Assembly (NCBI GenBank): GCA_910577105.1
Contig: CAJTMB010000004.1
Span: 1-64,000, forward strand
Direction of reading: 5' to 3'
From: an uncultured Lachnospiraceae bacterium
GTDB lineage: Bacteria > Bacillota > Clostridia > Lachnospirales > Lachnospiraceae
DNA: 64,000 nucleotides
Shown: piece after piece, positions 24,914 through 33,243 of the stretch
Numbering within the stretch: position 1 is the first letter of the stretch
Layout: each line of letters starts with the position of its first letter
Program-made: the position numbers and the translations under genes
Notes under the pieces: model-generated
What the model was told of the DNA's origin: nothing
The model's database searches: none
The model's input: only the letters and a program-made list of their open reading frames with translations

Positions 24914-26101
24914 TTATGAATTTTCCCAAATCCCCAAAACCAGTATTGTCATATCATCCCGGATGTGTCCCCGCGATTTCCTTAACACAGTCTGAAGCAA
25001 AGCCTCTGCCAGTTCCCTGGGATTTTCCTGTTCAAGATTTCCTATAATTTCACTGAGTTCTTCTTTATAATCACTTTCTTCCACGGCATCGACAATGCCG
25101 TCTGACAGCATAAAAACATAATCTCCGTCCATAAGCCTGCGGCGGACGCTTTCTTCTTCTATTCCTTTAAAAATACCGAGCGGAAGCGTACCCGTGGAAA
25201 TTTGTTCCACCATATGTTCCCGTTTGATAAAAGATGATGCGGCGCCTACTTTTGTAAATTCACATATTCCGTCATATAAGTCTAATTCGCAAATATCAAG
25301 GGTCGACATGTTCTGTTCTTCTCCTTTTGCAATCAGAGCGCTGTTTACAAGGTTGGCTGCCGGTTTCGGTCTATATCCTGCTTCCATTAATTTTTCCATT
25401 AAATCCAATACCATTTCGCTGTCCGTACAGGCTTTTTCACCGGAACCCATTCCATCAGATAACAGCAGAGTAATTTTTCCTTTTTCCGATTCCAAAAAAG
25501 CATAATTATCCCCTGATTTTTGCTCCGTTTCTTTTACTGCCCTTGCAGCGCCCGTTAAAACGACAAATCTGGCTTCTTCCATAAAGGTATAGCTTCGTAT
25601 ATTTCCGTCCAGAAGATACGGACAGTTCATGGCCGGTACCAGTCTCATATCCAGCATCACGGAAAGCATGTCCGCTGTTTCTTCTACACTGACTCCTCCC
25701 ATTTTTTCCGAGGACATATTCAGGTTTATTTTTGTACGCCCGGTTTCACTATCTATATAATACAAATCACTAACCAGAACACCTTCCCCCCGCAGGGTCT
25801 GTATAATCTGCTTTCGCTTCCTTTCCGGAAAAGGTCTGTAAGAAAAAACCTCCCCTGCCACCTGTGCCATGACACCTGCCATTTCATTTAAATTATCTGC
25901 CAGCATACATCTGTTTTCCCACAGCTTTCTGCTGTACAGACGGCTCTGCCTGGACTCTTCTTCCTGATTCCACTGGAAATCCTCATCCAGGGTTTTTGCA
26001 ATTTCCTTAAAAGAATCGGCATATCCCAAAAGCTTTTGTTTTCCATATTCAGAAAGCAGAAAAGCCCTCTCCGCTTCTTTTTCTCCCAATATTTTTTTCA
26101 T
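24914..26101 (-). CDS. spoIIE: SpoIIE-type PP2C phosphatase lacking the membrane domain
   Basis: 395 aa. Gene position between tilS and divIC is that of spoIIE, whose product dephosphorylates SpoIIAA to activate sigma-F in the forespore. The C-terminal about 200 residues carry the PP2C motifs (LLLSDGMGSGEKA, FMLSDGIVDAVEE, RDDMTILVLGI) and the family block KVGAASSFIKREH. The N-terminal 190 residues match the cytosolic regulatory region (FSYRPFPERKRKQI and on). The roughly ten membrane helices of canonical SpoIIE (about 800 aa) are absent, and the 124-bp upstream gap cannot hold them. It is a cytosolic short form, or a paralogue that replaced it. Confidence 0.85.
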   Translation of the reverse strand: MKKILGEKEAERAFLLSEYGKQKLLGYADSFKEIAKTLDEDFQWNQEEESRQSRLYSRKLWENRCMLADNLNEMAGVMAQVAGEVFSYRPFPERKRKQIIQTLRGEGVLVSDLYYIDSETGRTKINLNMSSEKMGGVSVEETADMLSVMLDMRLVPAMNCPYLLDGNIRSYTFMEEARFVVLTGAARAVKETEQKSGDNYAFLESEKGKITLLLSDGMGSGEKACTDSEMVLDLMEKLMEAGYRPKPAANLVNSALIAKGEEQNMSTLDICELDLYDGICEFTKVGAASSFIKREHMVEQISTGTLPLGIFKGIEEESVRRRLMDGDYVFMLSDGIVDAVEESDYKEELSEIIGNLEQENPRELAEALLQTVLRKSRGHIRDDMTILVLGIWENS

Positions 26102-26201
26102 AGTATTTCTATCCTCCGTTGCCTATCTATTATAGGGGAAAGGATTCTCGTATTTTGTCAAACTTTTGCCCGGCTGCAACTTTTTTTTACGACAAAAAAC
26201 C

Positions 26202-26222
26202 CCATCCTGCAAAACAGGATGG
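26202..26222 (-). terminator. Terminator downstream of divIC
   Basis: On the minus strand CCATCCTG-TTTTG-CAGGATGG is followed by GGTTTTTTG. It separates divIC from spoIIE. Confidence 0.85.
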
Positions 26223-26224
26223 AG

Positions 26225-26542
26225 TTATTTTTGTTTAAATATAATCTCACCTTCATAAACAAGCCCAAGCTTATCATGGGCAACCTCTTCCACATAACCT
26301 TTGGTATGTGTATATTTCTCGTATTCTTTTATCTCTTCCGCCCTTATCTCTTCTGCCGTAATCTGCTCATTTAACAACTCTATCTTTGCCTGATTGGTTT
26401 TCATCTTGTCACTGATTTCCACTCTTTTGATGGCAACTACAACAAGAATCATTACCACAACCAGAGTCACAAGAAACATGCTGAACCGGTTCTGGCGTTT
26501 TTTTCGATAGACAGTTCTTTTTCTCTTTCTGCCTGCTGTCAT
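26225..26542 (-). CDS. divIC: DivIC/FtsB-like septum formation initiator
   Basis: 105 aa: a very basic cytosolic N-terminus (KRKRTVYRKKRQNRF), one membrane helix (about 22-39) and an extracytoplasmic coiled coil (about 45-75) ending in a small domain with KLGLVYEGEIIF. This layout and the position after yabQ match DivIC, a divisome component that pairs with FtsL. The terminator lies immediately after the stop. Confidence 0.9.
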   Translation of the reverse strand: MTAGRKRKRTVYRKKRQNRFSMFLVTLVVVMILVVVAIKRVEISDKMKTNQAKIELLNEQITAEEIRAEEIKEYEKYTHTKGYVEEVAHDKLGLVYEGEIIFKQK

Positions 26543-26570
26543 ATTTTTCCTTCCACAATCGTGCGTAAAT

Positions 26571-27059
26571 TTATTGTTTACATAAAATTATTTTAAGCAA
26601 TTTTTTACATGCCGTCAACTTCTTTTTTAAAAATCCTTTTGTCCGCCTGCCGCCATTGGCCATTTTCCTTCCGACTTTCTTTCCTTTTCCTGCAAGAAAT
26701 CTAAAAGGTTTCGCAATTACTTTAAATATCTTTCCGAAAAATTTTAAAATAGTCTTTAATATGCCTGACATTAAATTTACAAAAAAGGAACTGAGTGTTT
26801 TTTTGTAGAAAAACATTCCCGTCAAAGCACCCAATATGGCAAACCACCGCAATGTCCCGTTACTTTGCGTATGCATCAGATAAAAAACACTTACCGCACA
26901 AAAAATCCAGAAAAGAATGTCCTCAACAGAAATAAAAAAAGCATTATGTGTACAGACTCTTCTCCATACACGGAAAAGGTCATATACAAAGGTGATAAAA
27001 ATTCCCATTAAAAGGGAATAGAGCAGAAACAGATTTTCACTGATTGCAGGACTGCTCAT
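26571..27059 (-). CDS. yabQ: Spore cortex biosynthesis protein YabQ
   Basis: 162 aa with four short membrane segments in the first 100 residues (LFLLYSLLMGIFITFVYDLF, then DILFWIFCAVSVFYLM) and a highly basic C-terminal tail. In B. subtilis YabQ is a membrane protein needed for cortex synthesis. The sequence and place between yabP and divIC support the call. It is 12 bp downstream of yabP. Confidence 0.9.
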   Translation of the reverse strand: MSSPAISENLFLLYSLLMGIFITFVYDLFRVWRRVCTHNAFFISVEDILFWIFCAVSVFYLMHTQSNGTLRWFAILGALTGMFFYKKTLSSFFVNLMSGILKTILKFFGKIFKVIAKPFRFLAGKGKKVGRKMANGGRRTKGFLKKKLTACKKLLKIILCKQ

Positions 27060-27071
27060 AGAAACTCCCTT

Positions 27072-27362
27072 CTATTTAAACAGTTTTGACAGAAGGGATT
27101 CACCTTTATTTCCATAACTCGTGCTTTCTGAATAGGTAAGACTGTCTATTTTTCCGTCAATATCAACTTCACCCTTATCCAATGTCAGCCGGTTTACATG
27201 CAAATCGTCTCCTTTAATCATCAACATGCCCTGGTCTGTTTCCAGTAAGATTTCATGAATGTCAAAAGACAAAACATCGTTTACACCGTTTATGGTGCAT
27301 GTCTTTCTGTTGGTCAGCATGATTTTATGTACCCGCTTATTTGTGCTGTTTAAATCTTCCAT
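27072..27362 (-). CDS. yabP: Sporulation protein YabP
   Basis: 96 aa of the YabP/YqfC family: KIMLTNRKTCTINGVNDVLS, then FDIHEILLETDQG, then MLMIKGDDLHVNRL. It is beta-rich and soluble, and is expressed with yabQ under mother-cell control in model species. The start is the ATG at 27362 preceded by AGGGGGT; the frame is open to 27380 without a site. Presence of yabP and yabQ argues that the organism has, or recently had, sporulation. Confidence 0.92.
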   Translation of the reverse strand: MEDLNSTNKRVHKIMLTNRKTCTINGVNDVLSFDIHEILLETDQGMLMIKGDDLHVNRLTLDKGEVDIDGKIDSLTYSESTSYGNKGESLLSKLFK

Positions 27363-27421
27363 GAAAATACCCCCTGCCATACTTTATAATAGTATATTAA
27401 AAGGGACAGGGCATTATTACT

Positions 27422-27661
27422 TTAAATATATCGAAACAACTCTTTCGCTTCTTCTTTTTTTACCGTTTCCTGCACATCGAGCACTTCTACCTTGACATCC
27501 TTATTGCCAAAAGAAATTGTAATAACATCGCCTTTCTTTACATTGGCGGATGCTTTGGCCGGCTTGTCGTTGATAAGCACCCTGCCGCTGTCACAGGCTT
27601 CATTTGCCACAGTACGGCGCTTAATCAGCCGTGATACTTTTAAATACTTGTCCAGTCTCAT
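27422..27661 (-). CDS. S4-domain RNA-binding protein (RlbA/HslR-like)
   Basis: 79 aa: MRLDKYLKVSRLIKRRTVAN with SGRVLINDKPAKASANVKKG, the classic S4 RNA-binding fold. In Firmicutes this gene (yabO) sits between hup and yabP, as here. Homologues bind ribosomal RNA of stalled 50S particles. GGAGATTTTC precedes the ATG. Confidence 0.93.
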   Translation of the reverse strand: MRLDKYLKVSRLIKRRTVANEACDSGRVLINDKPAKASANVKKGDVITISFGNKDVKVEVLDVQETVKKEEAKELFRYI

Positions 27662-27694
27662 GAAAATCTCCTTATTATTGTAATAAAAAATAAA

Positions 27695-27720
27695 AGAGAA
27701 CCTGTACTGTCAGGTTCTCT
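27695..27720 (-). terminator. Terminator of the hup gene
   Basis: AGAGAACCTG pairs with CAGGTTCTCT around 6 nt and is followed on the minus strand by TTTATTTTTTATT. Confidence 0.85.
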
Positions 27721-27746
27721 TCCTGTGTTTTATCCCATTGCCGCAA

Positions 27747-28019
27747 TTAGTTAACAGCGTCTTTTAAAGCTTTACCTGCTTTGAACTTAGGTGCCTTGGA
27801 AGCTGCAATCTTCATTGTCTGGCCGTTCTGAGGATTCCTTCCCTCTCTTGCTTTTCTCTCAGAAATTTCAAAGGTACCGAAACCAACCAGCTGAACCTTT
27901 TCGCCCTTCTTTAATTCTTCTGTAACAACGCCTGTAAAAGCTGCCAATGCCTTCTCAGCATCTTTCTTGGAAATTCCAGCCTGGTCAGCCATAGCTGCTA
28001 CCAATTCTGTCTTGTTCAT
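27747..28019 (-). CDS. hup: HU-family nucleoid protein
   Basis: 90 aa, the standard HU length: MNKTELVAAMADQAGISKKD with the signature GFGTFEISERKAREGRNPQ and the C-terminal KAPKFKAGKALKDAVN. It is a homodimeric DNA-bending protein that compacts the nucleoid. It has its own promoter at 28095-28123 and terminator at 27695-27720, so it is transcribed alone at high level. Confidence 0.97.
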   Translation of the reverse strand: MNKTELVAAMADQAGISKKDAEKALAAFTGVVTEELKKGEKVQLVGFGTFEISERKAREGRNPQNGQTMKIAASKAPKFKAGKALKDAVN

Positions 28020-28094
28020 ATTGAACTCCTCCTCTTAATGAGTTTTCTTATTTGTAGTCCTAAATAGATGTCTCTCTTGAAACGTCTATACATA

Positions 28095-28123
28095 TATATA
28101 TCTGTTTTCTAAACCTTTGTCAA
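28095..28123 (-). promoter_or_regulatory. hup promoter
   Basis: Minus strand TTGACA (28118-28123), 17-bp spacer, TATATA (28095-28100); the start codon is about 75 bp downstream and AGGAGG precedes it. Confidence 0.7.
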
Positions 28124-28133
28124 GGTTTTTTGC

Positions 28134-28868
28134 CTATTTTAGGGCATTTTCCTTATTTTCGGAATTATTTTCACAGCCTTCTATAAAATCTTCAATCCTA
28201 TCCGTCAGAATCTCTTCCGGAAACAACTTGTACATCCTTGCAATGTCACAAACCGCCATGAGCGTGTCTCCCAGTTGTTTCTCCATTTCTTCTTTTTTCA
28301 ATTCTTCCTGTAATTCTTCCATATAAGATACTGCTTCTTTCAAGACAGCAATGTCTTCTTTCAAACTGCTGCTTCTGCCGTAAAGCTTGTCCGCTTTTTT
28401 CAATACCTTTGGCGCCCTTGCAAGAGAGGGCAGCTCTTTCGGAATTTCCTTCAACGGTGATTCAATCCAGCTCTTTCCTTCTTTTTCCTGCTTCTTGATT
28501 TCTTCCCAGTTTTTTAATACCTGAACGGAAGTATCCGCCTGTACCTCTCCAAAAACATGAGGATGCCTGCGCACCATTTTAGCTGCCACATGATTTACAA
28601 CATCTTCCATGGTAAAGAGGCCTTCTTCGTCAGCAATCTGGGCATGCATGACAACCTGCAGCAACACATCTCCCAGCTCCTCCAGCAGATTTTCTGCATT
28701 TCCTGTTTTGTCATAAATCCTGATAGCGGCAATAAGTTCTGCGGCTTCCTCCGTCATACACGGCTTTAAACTGTCATGAGTCTGCTCCCTGTCCCAGGGA
28801 CATCCATTTTCGCTCCTTAAAGCTTTAATGATTTCTAAAAAATCTTCATAAGTATATTTTTTTTCCAT
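28134..28868 (-). CDS. mazG: MazG nucleoside triphosphate pyrophosphohydrolase
   Basis: 244 aa. The N-terminal MazG domain has LRSENGCPWDREQTHDSL and the metal-binding EEAAELIAAI and EELGDVLLQV helices; a second, weaker MazG-like repeat follows (about 150-240). The enzyme hydrolyses (d)NTPs to monophosphates and pyrophosphate and is a housekeeping enzyme. Location beside hup is common in Clostridia. It follows the PEGA lipoprotein gene by 21 bp. Confidence 0.95.
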   Translation of the reverse strand: MEKKYTYEDFLEIIKALRSENGCPWDREQTHDSLKPCMTEEAAELIAAIRIYDKTGNAENLLEELGDVLLQVVMHAQIADEEGLFTMEDVVNHVAAKMVRRHPHVFGEVQADTSVQVLKNWEEIKKQEKEGKSWIESPLKEIPKELPSLARAPKVLKKADKLYGRSSSLKEDIAVLKEAVSYMEELQEELKKEEMEKQLGDTLMAVCDIARMYKLFPEEILTDRIEDFIEGCENNSENKENALK

Positions 28869-28889
28869 CTTTTTATTATCCTGACTTTA

Positions 28890-30206
28890 TTAATTTGGCA
28901 CCAGTTCCACAAAGGAGAATGTTACATCCTTCTTTTCATCATCCACCTGAATCGTATAACTTCTGGTCTCAAACCCTGTTTTGCGGAGGGTAATGACATG
29001 GGGCCCTTCTACCTTTTTAAAGCTAATCGGAGAAATACCGATATAATTGCCGTCTACATAGACTTCCACGCCGGAAGGCGCATCAATATGCACCTGATAA
29101 TAGCTGGCTGTAGTATTGCCGTTACCGGAGGATACCGAGGTATCTTCTTCTTTATCTTCATCCTCCTCTTCTTCTTCGTCCGCATCAAGGGTAATTTCTA
29201 TCCCGGCGGTCGGTTCCGCTACTTTCAGGTAACTGGTTACCGAACTGTAACCGGATGCCCGGGCAATCAACTGATGGATACCGTATTCCAAGGTAACCGG
29301 ACCACTGGTATCCACAAGATTGCCGTCGATATACAAACTTGCAGTGGAAGGATTCAAGGCAAAAATCACCTGTCCAAACTGCGTTTCCTCAACTTCCAAA
29401 TCACCGATATCCAATGTAACTTCTTCATTACGGTTTATTATAACATTCTTTGCACCGCCGCCGCCGGTGACGCTGATTAGCACCTGATATTTTCCTTCAG
29501 GCACCGTAAGCAGCATATCTTCGGTAATGGGGTGGATAATGCCCTGACCTACCTCTATCCATCCGCCGATAAACTTTTCATCCCCGGAAAGCCGCAGGTA
29601 ACCATGCCCTTTTTCCACAACAATGCTGTTTACCGTACTGTCTATCCCCCGAAAAGTCAGCACATCCGTTTCGTTTATATCCATCATTTCAATTTCTTCG
29701 CCATCGGAAAAAATCTTAATATCTTCGGAAAGTTTGTAAATATTCTCCCCTATCGTGACATTTTTGATACCGGTATCAAAGCTGTATCTGTTTACTTCTT
29801 CATTGCTCCAGCTGCCTGCCGACAGCATCAAAGTATTCAGCTTTTTCTTACTCTTCAAAAAAGTGACGTCCACAATATCCCCTTCCCTTATCTGCTCCAG
29901 GGAAAGTGACTGGCCGTATTTGTCTGAAAAAACAGAGGTGCCGTCATATTGCAATGTATAATTTTTACTTACTTCCAGATTCAAGAACGTAATGGTTTTA
30001 TCCGTGCGGTCAATCCTTACAACCACAGCGGTGTCAGCCGAATCATAGCTTCCGGGTCCTGTTAATATAAAGCCGGATTCTCCCCCGGACACTGTTTCCT
30101 TTGGCTGGGTTTCCGTTTTTTTGGGAGAACATCCAATCAGGAATGCTATAGAAAAAAGCAATATCACATATGCTGTTTTTTTCATTTTATCTGTCATGTA
30201 TCTCAT
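28890..30206 (-). CDS. PEGA-domain lipoprotein
   Basis: 438 aa. A signal peptide (KTAYVILLFSIAFLIGCSPK) ends in the lipobox FLIGC. The middle part (about 50-250) is beta-rich and repeats the theme of a value with a unit or flag (GDIVDVTFLK, KLSEDIKIFSDGEEIEM). Two PEGA domains follow: one at about 275-340 (GQVIFALNPSTASLYIDGNL) and one at about 365-435 (YQVHIDAPSGVEVYVDGNYI), separated by an acidic run of about 12 Glu/Asp. PEGA domains are surface modules of unknown binding. AAAGGA precedes the ATG. Confidence 0.85.
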   Translation of the reverse strand: MRYMTDKMKKTAYVILLFSIAFLIGCSPKKTETQPKETVSGGESGFILTGPGSYDSADTAVVVRIDRTDKTITFLNLEVSKNYTLQYDGTSVFSDKYGQSLSLEQIREGDIVDVTFLKSKKKLNTLMLSAGSWSNEEVNRYSFDTGIKNVTIGENIYKLSEDIKIFSDGEEIEMMDINETDVLTFRGIDSTVNSIVVEKGHGYLRLSGDEKFIGGWIEVGQGIIHPITEDMLLTVPEGKYQVLISVTGGGGAKNVIINRNEEVTLDIGDLEVEETQFGQVIFALNPSTASLYIDGNLVDTSGPVTLEYGIHQLIARASGYSSVTSYLKVAEPTAGIEITLDADEEEEEDEDKEEDTSVSSGNGNTTASYYQVHIDAPSGVEVYVDGNYIGISPISFKKVEGPHVITLRKTGFETRSYTIQVDDEKKDVTFSFVELVPN

Positions 30207-30234
30207 TTTTTCCTTTCCATGCGGTATTCCTATT

Positions 30235-31230
30235 TTAAGAAATGGTTCTGAATAAAGTTTCCAAAAATATCTGTTTTTCCTTTTCCTGTCCGGATAATAT
30301 TTCCAGTTTTTCCCTGTTTTTGTCCGGTATCCACGCTTTTCCCGAGTTAAAATAAAAATTCACAATTTTCCAGAACTTCTCCGGATACGCCAGCCTGTAA
30401 TATAATTCCACAAAGGAACGCGCGGAAAGAGGTCTTATACCATTGTAGGCATCTAAAAGACTTTCCCCCAGCTTTCTTGACCAGTTGCTTTTTTCCAGAA
30501 GTTTTCTCATAAAAAGGCATAAGTCACGGATGGGATTATCCATCAGACATCTTTCAAAGTTTATAATGGAAAAAGCCTGCCCCGTTTTTATGATGTTATG
30601 ATATTGATAATCTCCATGGCAGAGCATTCCCTGTTCTTTAATATACTCCAAATCGCTTTCCAATGCAAATGCCTGCCACTCAGAAACAATTTCCAGCGCC
30701 TGCTCCAGGTAATAATCGTATTCATGCAAAAGCGCTGTCTCAAAAAATGACTTCTGGCTTTTTTTGTGCAGATAGCGCCATACTTTTCTCAATTCTTTAT
30801 TATGCTTTTCATATTCCTTTTGCATGGAAAATACAGATAGTCCGAATTTGTCAACATCTTCTTTGTCAAGAAACATTACCTTATGGAGTCTGGCAAGGGT
30901 TTTTACTGCATCTCGACATTCCTCCGCATCATGGATATTACATTCCCTGTTTTCAAAGTAAGATTTCAGGACATATTTTTTCCCATCTGTATCCTCTGTT
31001 AAAAGGTCCTGCTCCTTTGTAGGTATAATTTCTTCTACCGGCAGAACCCTGGATTGTGCAATTTTTGAAAGAATCCTGTTTTGCACTTTTATTTTTTCCG
31101 GATTTCCGATATATTCTTTAAAAATGAGACAACCTGCCTTGGTGTCACAAAGAATGGCACTCCGCCCTTTTCTGGTGCGAAGCACTTCTATATCATAGTG
31201 GTCCAGTAAAGCAACAGCCCTGTCGTTCAC
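30235..31230 (-). CDS. CotS-like spore coat kinase-fold protein
   Basis: About 331 aa of the aminoglycoside phosphotransferase-like fold, CotS/YutH type. Visible parts are the lysine strand CLIFKEYIGNPEKI, LKSYFENRECN, a helix AVKTLARLHKVMFL and the catalytic-loop region MLCHGDYQYHNII. The metal-binding segment reads SIINFERC rather than I-D-F-E, so the second acidic residue is missing and the protein may be a pseudokinase. CotS proteins belong to the spore coat. GGGGAGG lies seven nt before the GTG at 31230; GTG 31254 and ATG 31236 are in frame but too close to their sites. Confidence 0.8.
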   Translation of the reverse strand: MNDRAVALLDHYDIEVLRTRKGRSAILCDTKAGCLIFKEYIGNPEKIKVQNRILSKIAQSRVLPVEEIIPTKEQDLLTEDTDGKKYVLKSYFENRECNIHDAEECRDAVKTLARLHKVMFLDKEDVDKFGLSVFSMQKEYEKHNKELRKVWRYLHKKSQKSFFETALLHEYDYYLEQALEIVSEWQAFALESDLEYIKEQGMLCHGDYQYHNIIKTGQAFSIINFERCLMDNPIRDLCLFMRKLLEKSNWSRKLGESLLDAYNGIRPLSARSFVELYYRLAYPEKFWKIVNFYFNSGKAWIPDKNREKLEILSGQEKEKQIFLETLFRTIS

Positions 31231-31304
31231 TTTCATTCCTCCCCATCTTATCACACCTCTTTTGAGGTTCTAACCTATCATATGAGAAAGAATGTAAAAG
31301 TATG

Positions 31305-32648
31305 TTAGGCATCTGAAGTACTTTTAAATACCCTTGAAAGCAGATATTCCCTTGTGTTTCTGGATGGATTTTCCAGAACCTCCTGCAACAGTTTTTCAAG
31401 AACCTCCCCCAGCTTTTTTCCTGGCTCCATACCTGCTTCTATCAGGTCTTTTCCGTTTACGGCAAGTGTTTTTAAGGAAACACACTCTTTATTTTTGCAG
31501 ATTTCCCGATAACAGTTTTTCCAGTTTTCCAGTTTTTCCAGTTTTTCTTCCCTCTTGTATTCACTCTGTGCCAGAATATCTGCTCTCTTTACAAGTAACA
31601 GGGATGGAAAAATGTCTTCTCCTACTTTATTTATGGCACGGCGTACTATCTTTTTGTCCGGCATTATCCCTTTTCCGTAGTCATGATACAATACCAGCCT
31701 GCTTACTTTATTTATGGTGTCATTGTCCATACGAAGCCTTTTTAATATGTCACGGCTCATAATTTCACCGGCTTTTGCATGACCGTGAAAATGGGTGATA
31801 CCCTTGTCATCTATTTCCATCACATCAGGCTTTGCTATGTCATGAAGCAGCATGGTTAGGCGCAAAACCTTATCCGGCGGCACTTCCCGCAGAGAATGGA
31901 GAATATGCTCTCCTACATTGAAACAATGATGAGGATGATTCTGCGGTGTTTCCATAGCTTTATCCCATTCCGGAAAAAACACCTTTGTGACGCCTGTGTC
32001 ATATGCAATACGAAAGTAATCCGGATGCGGGGAGAGCAGTATCTTAATCAATTCCACCTGTATCCTTTCCGCACTGATATTTTTTAAAGAAGAAGCAAGT
32101 TCTTCTATTGCCTCCTTTGTTCTTTCTTCTATTGAATATCCCAGCTGCGCTGAAAAACGGATTGCTCTTAAAACCCGGAGTGCGTCTTCGGTAAACCTTT
32201 CCCGGGCATCTCCCACACACCGGATGATTCCCTTCTCCAAATCTTCTTTACCGCCAAAAATATCTATCAGTCCGCGGTTATTATTATATGCCATTGCATT
32301 GATGGTAAAATCACGCCTTCTCAAATCCTCAGTCAGCTTATCCGTAAACATTACTTCTTTCGGATGCCTGCAATCTTCATATTCACCGTCAATCCTGTAT
32401 GTGGTAACTTCAAAGCCTTCTTTTTCCAGCATTACGGTAACGGTTCCGTGCTCAATCCCGGTATCTATTGTATGCCTGAAAAGATTTTTGATTTCTTCCG
32501 GCTTTGCAGATGTGGTGATATCCCAGTCATCGGGAGTCCGTCCCAGTAAACTGTCCCTCACACAGCCGCCTACCACATAAGCTTCATGGCCTGCTGTACT
32601 GATGGTTTCGATAATGGTATTCACTTTTTTTGGTAATTCAATCGTCAT
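31305..32648 (-). CDS. cca: CCA tRNA nucleotidyltransferase
   Basis: 447 aa. The class II nucleotidyltransferase head has VVGGCVRDSLLGRTPDDWDI with the metal-binding DxD, then RRDFTINAMAY and RFTEDALRVLRAIRFSAQL. An HD domain follows at about 245-350 (LLHDIAKPDVME). It adds CCA to tRNA 3' ends, which matters here because the tRNA-Arg gene in this window lacks an encoded CCA. The ATG at 32648 is chosen; the frame runs upstream into the previous gene. Confidence 0.95.
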   Translation of the reverse strand: MTIELPKKVNTIIETISTAGHEAYVVGGCVRDSLLGRTPDDWDITTSAKPEEIKNLFRHTIDTGIEHGTVTVMLEKEGFEVTTYRIDGEYEDCRHPKEVMFTDKLTEDLRRRDFTINAMAYNNNRGLIDIFGGKEDLEKGIIRCVGDARERFTEDALRVLRAIRFSAQLGYSIEERTKEAIEELASSLKNISAERIQVELIKILLSPHPDYFRIAYDTGVTKVFFPEWDKAMETPQNHPHHCFNVGEHILHSLREVPPDKVLRLTMLLHDIAKPDVMEIDDKGITHFHGHAKAGEIMSRDILKRLRMDNDTINKVSRLVLYHDYGKGIMPDKKIVRRAINKVGEDIFPSLLLVKRADILAQSEYKREEKLEKLENWKNCYREICKNKECVSLKTLAVNGKDLIEAGMEPGKKLGEVLEKLLQEVLENPSRNTREYLLSRVFKSTSDA

Positions 32649-32655
32649 ACCGTCT

Positions 32656-33222
32656 TTATTCCTCTTCCATGTATCCGGCCCTGCTGCCGCCGATATACTT
32701 CGGACGGGTTCTTGCACAAACCACGCGGGCACTGCCTATTTGCTTTATGCTGATTCTCACGGGAACCGCCACGTCTTTTAAATGCATTCCAATTAATGTA
32801 TCTCCGATATCCATCCCTGCTGCTGCCTTAATATGCTCCACCGCAACAGGGTTCTCAAAATACTTCCAAGCCATGGTAGCAAAGGAGCCTCCCGCCTTCG
32901 GCTGGGGCACCACATTTACTTCTTCATAAAAATATTTTTCCGCCGCTTCCCTCTCCAGTATCAGCGCCCTGTTTAAATGCTCGCAGCACTGGGCGGCCAG
33001 ATAAACGCCCTTTTCTTTTACCGCTCTGTAAATCCCACCAAAGACAGCTTCCGCAAGCTGCGGGCTGGAAGCTTGTCCTATGCTTCCCCCTCCCACCTCG
33101 CTGGTGGAACATCCCACCACAAAAATCGTTCCCTTTGCGGGATTTGCAATTTCCAGAATTTCCTTTGCGGCAGCGTAAGATTTTTCCGCAATCTGTTCTA
33201 TTTCCACATCTTGTTCATTCAT
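32656..33222 (-). CDS. DUF436 / TIGR01440 family protein
   Basis: 188 aa. The sequence GTIFVVGCSTSEVGGGSIGQ, then AAQCCEHLNRALI and VVCARTRPKYIGGSRAG identify the conserved TIGR01440 (YwlG-like) family of Firmicutes. The fold resembles a glucosamine or amidase-like domain, but function is not established. It overlaps nothing and ends 7 bp before the cca start, so the two are co-transcribed. Confidence 0.9.
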   Translation of the reverse strand: MNEQDVEIEQIAEKSYAAAKEILEIANPAKGTIFVVGCSTSEVGGGSIGQASSPQLAEAVFGGIYRAVKEKGVYLAAQCCEHLNRALILEREAAEKYFYEEVNVVPQPKAGGSFATMAWKYFENPVAVEHIKAAAGMDIGDTLIGMHLKDVAVPVRISIKQIGSARVVCARTRPKYIGGSRAGYMEEE

Positions 33223-33243
33223 TAATCTGATGCTTCCTTTCCT

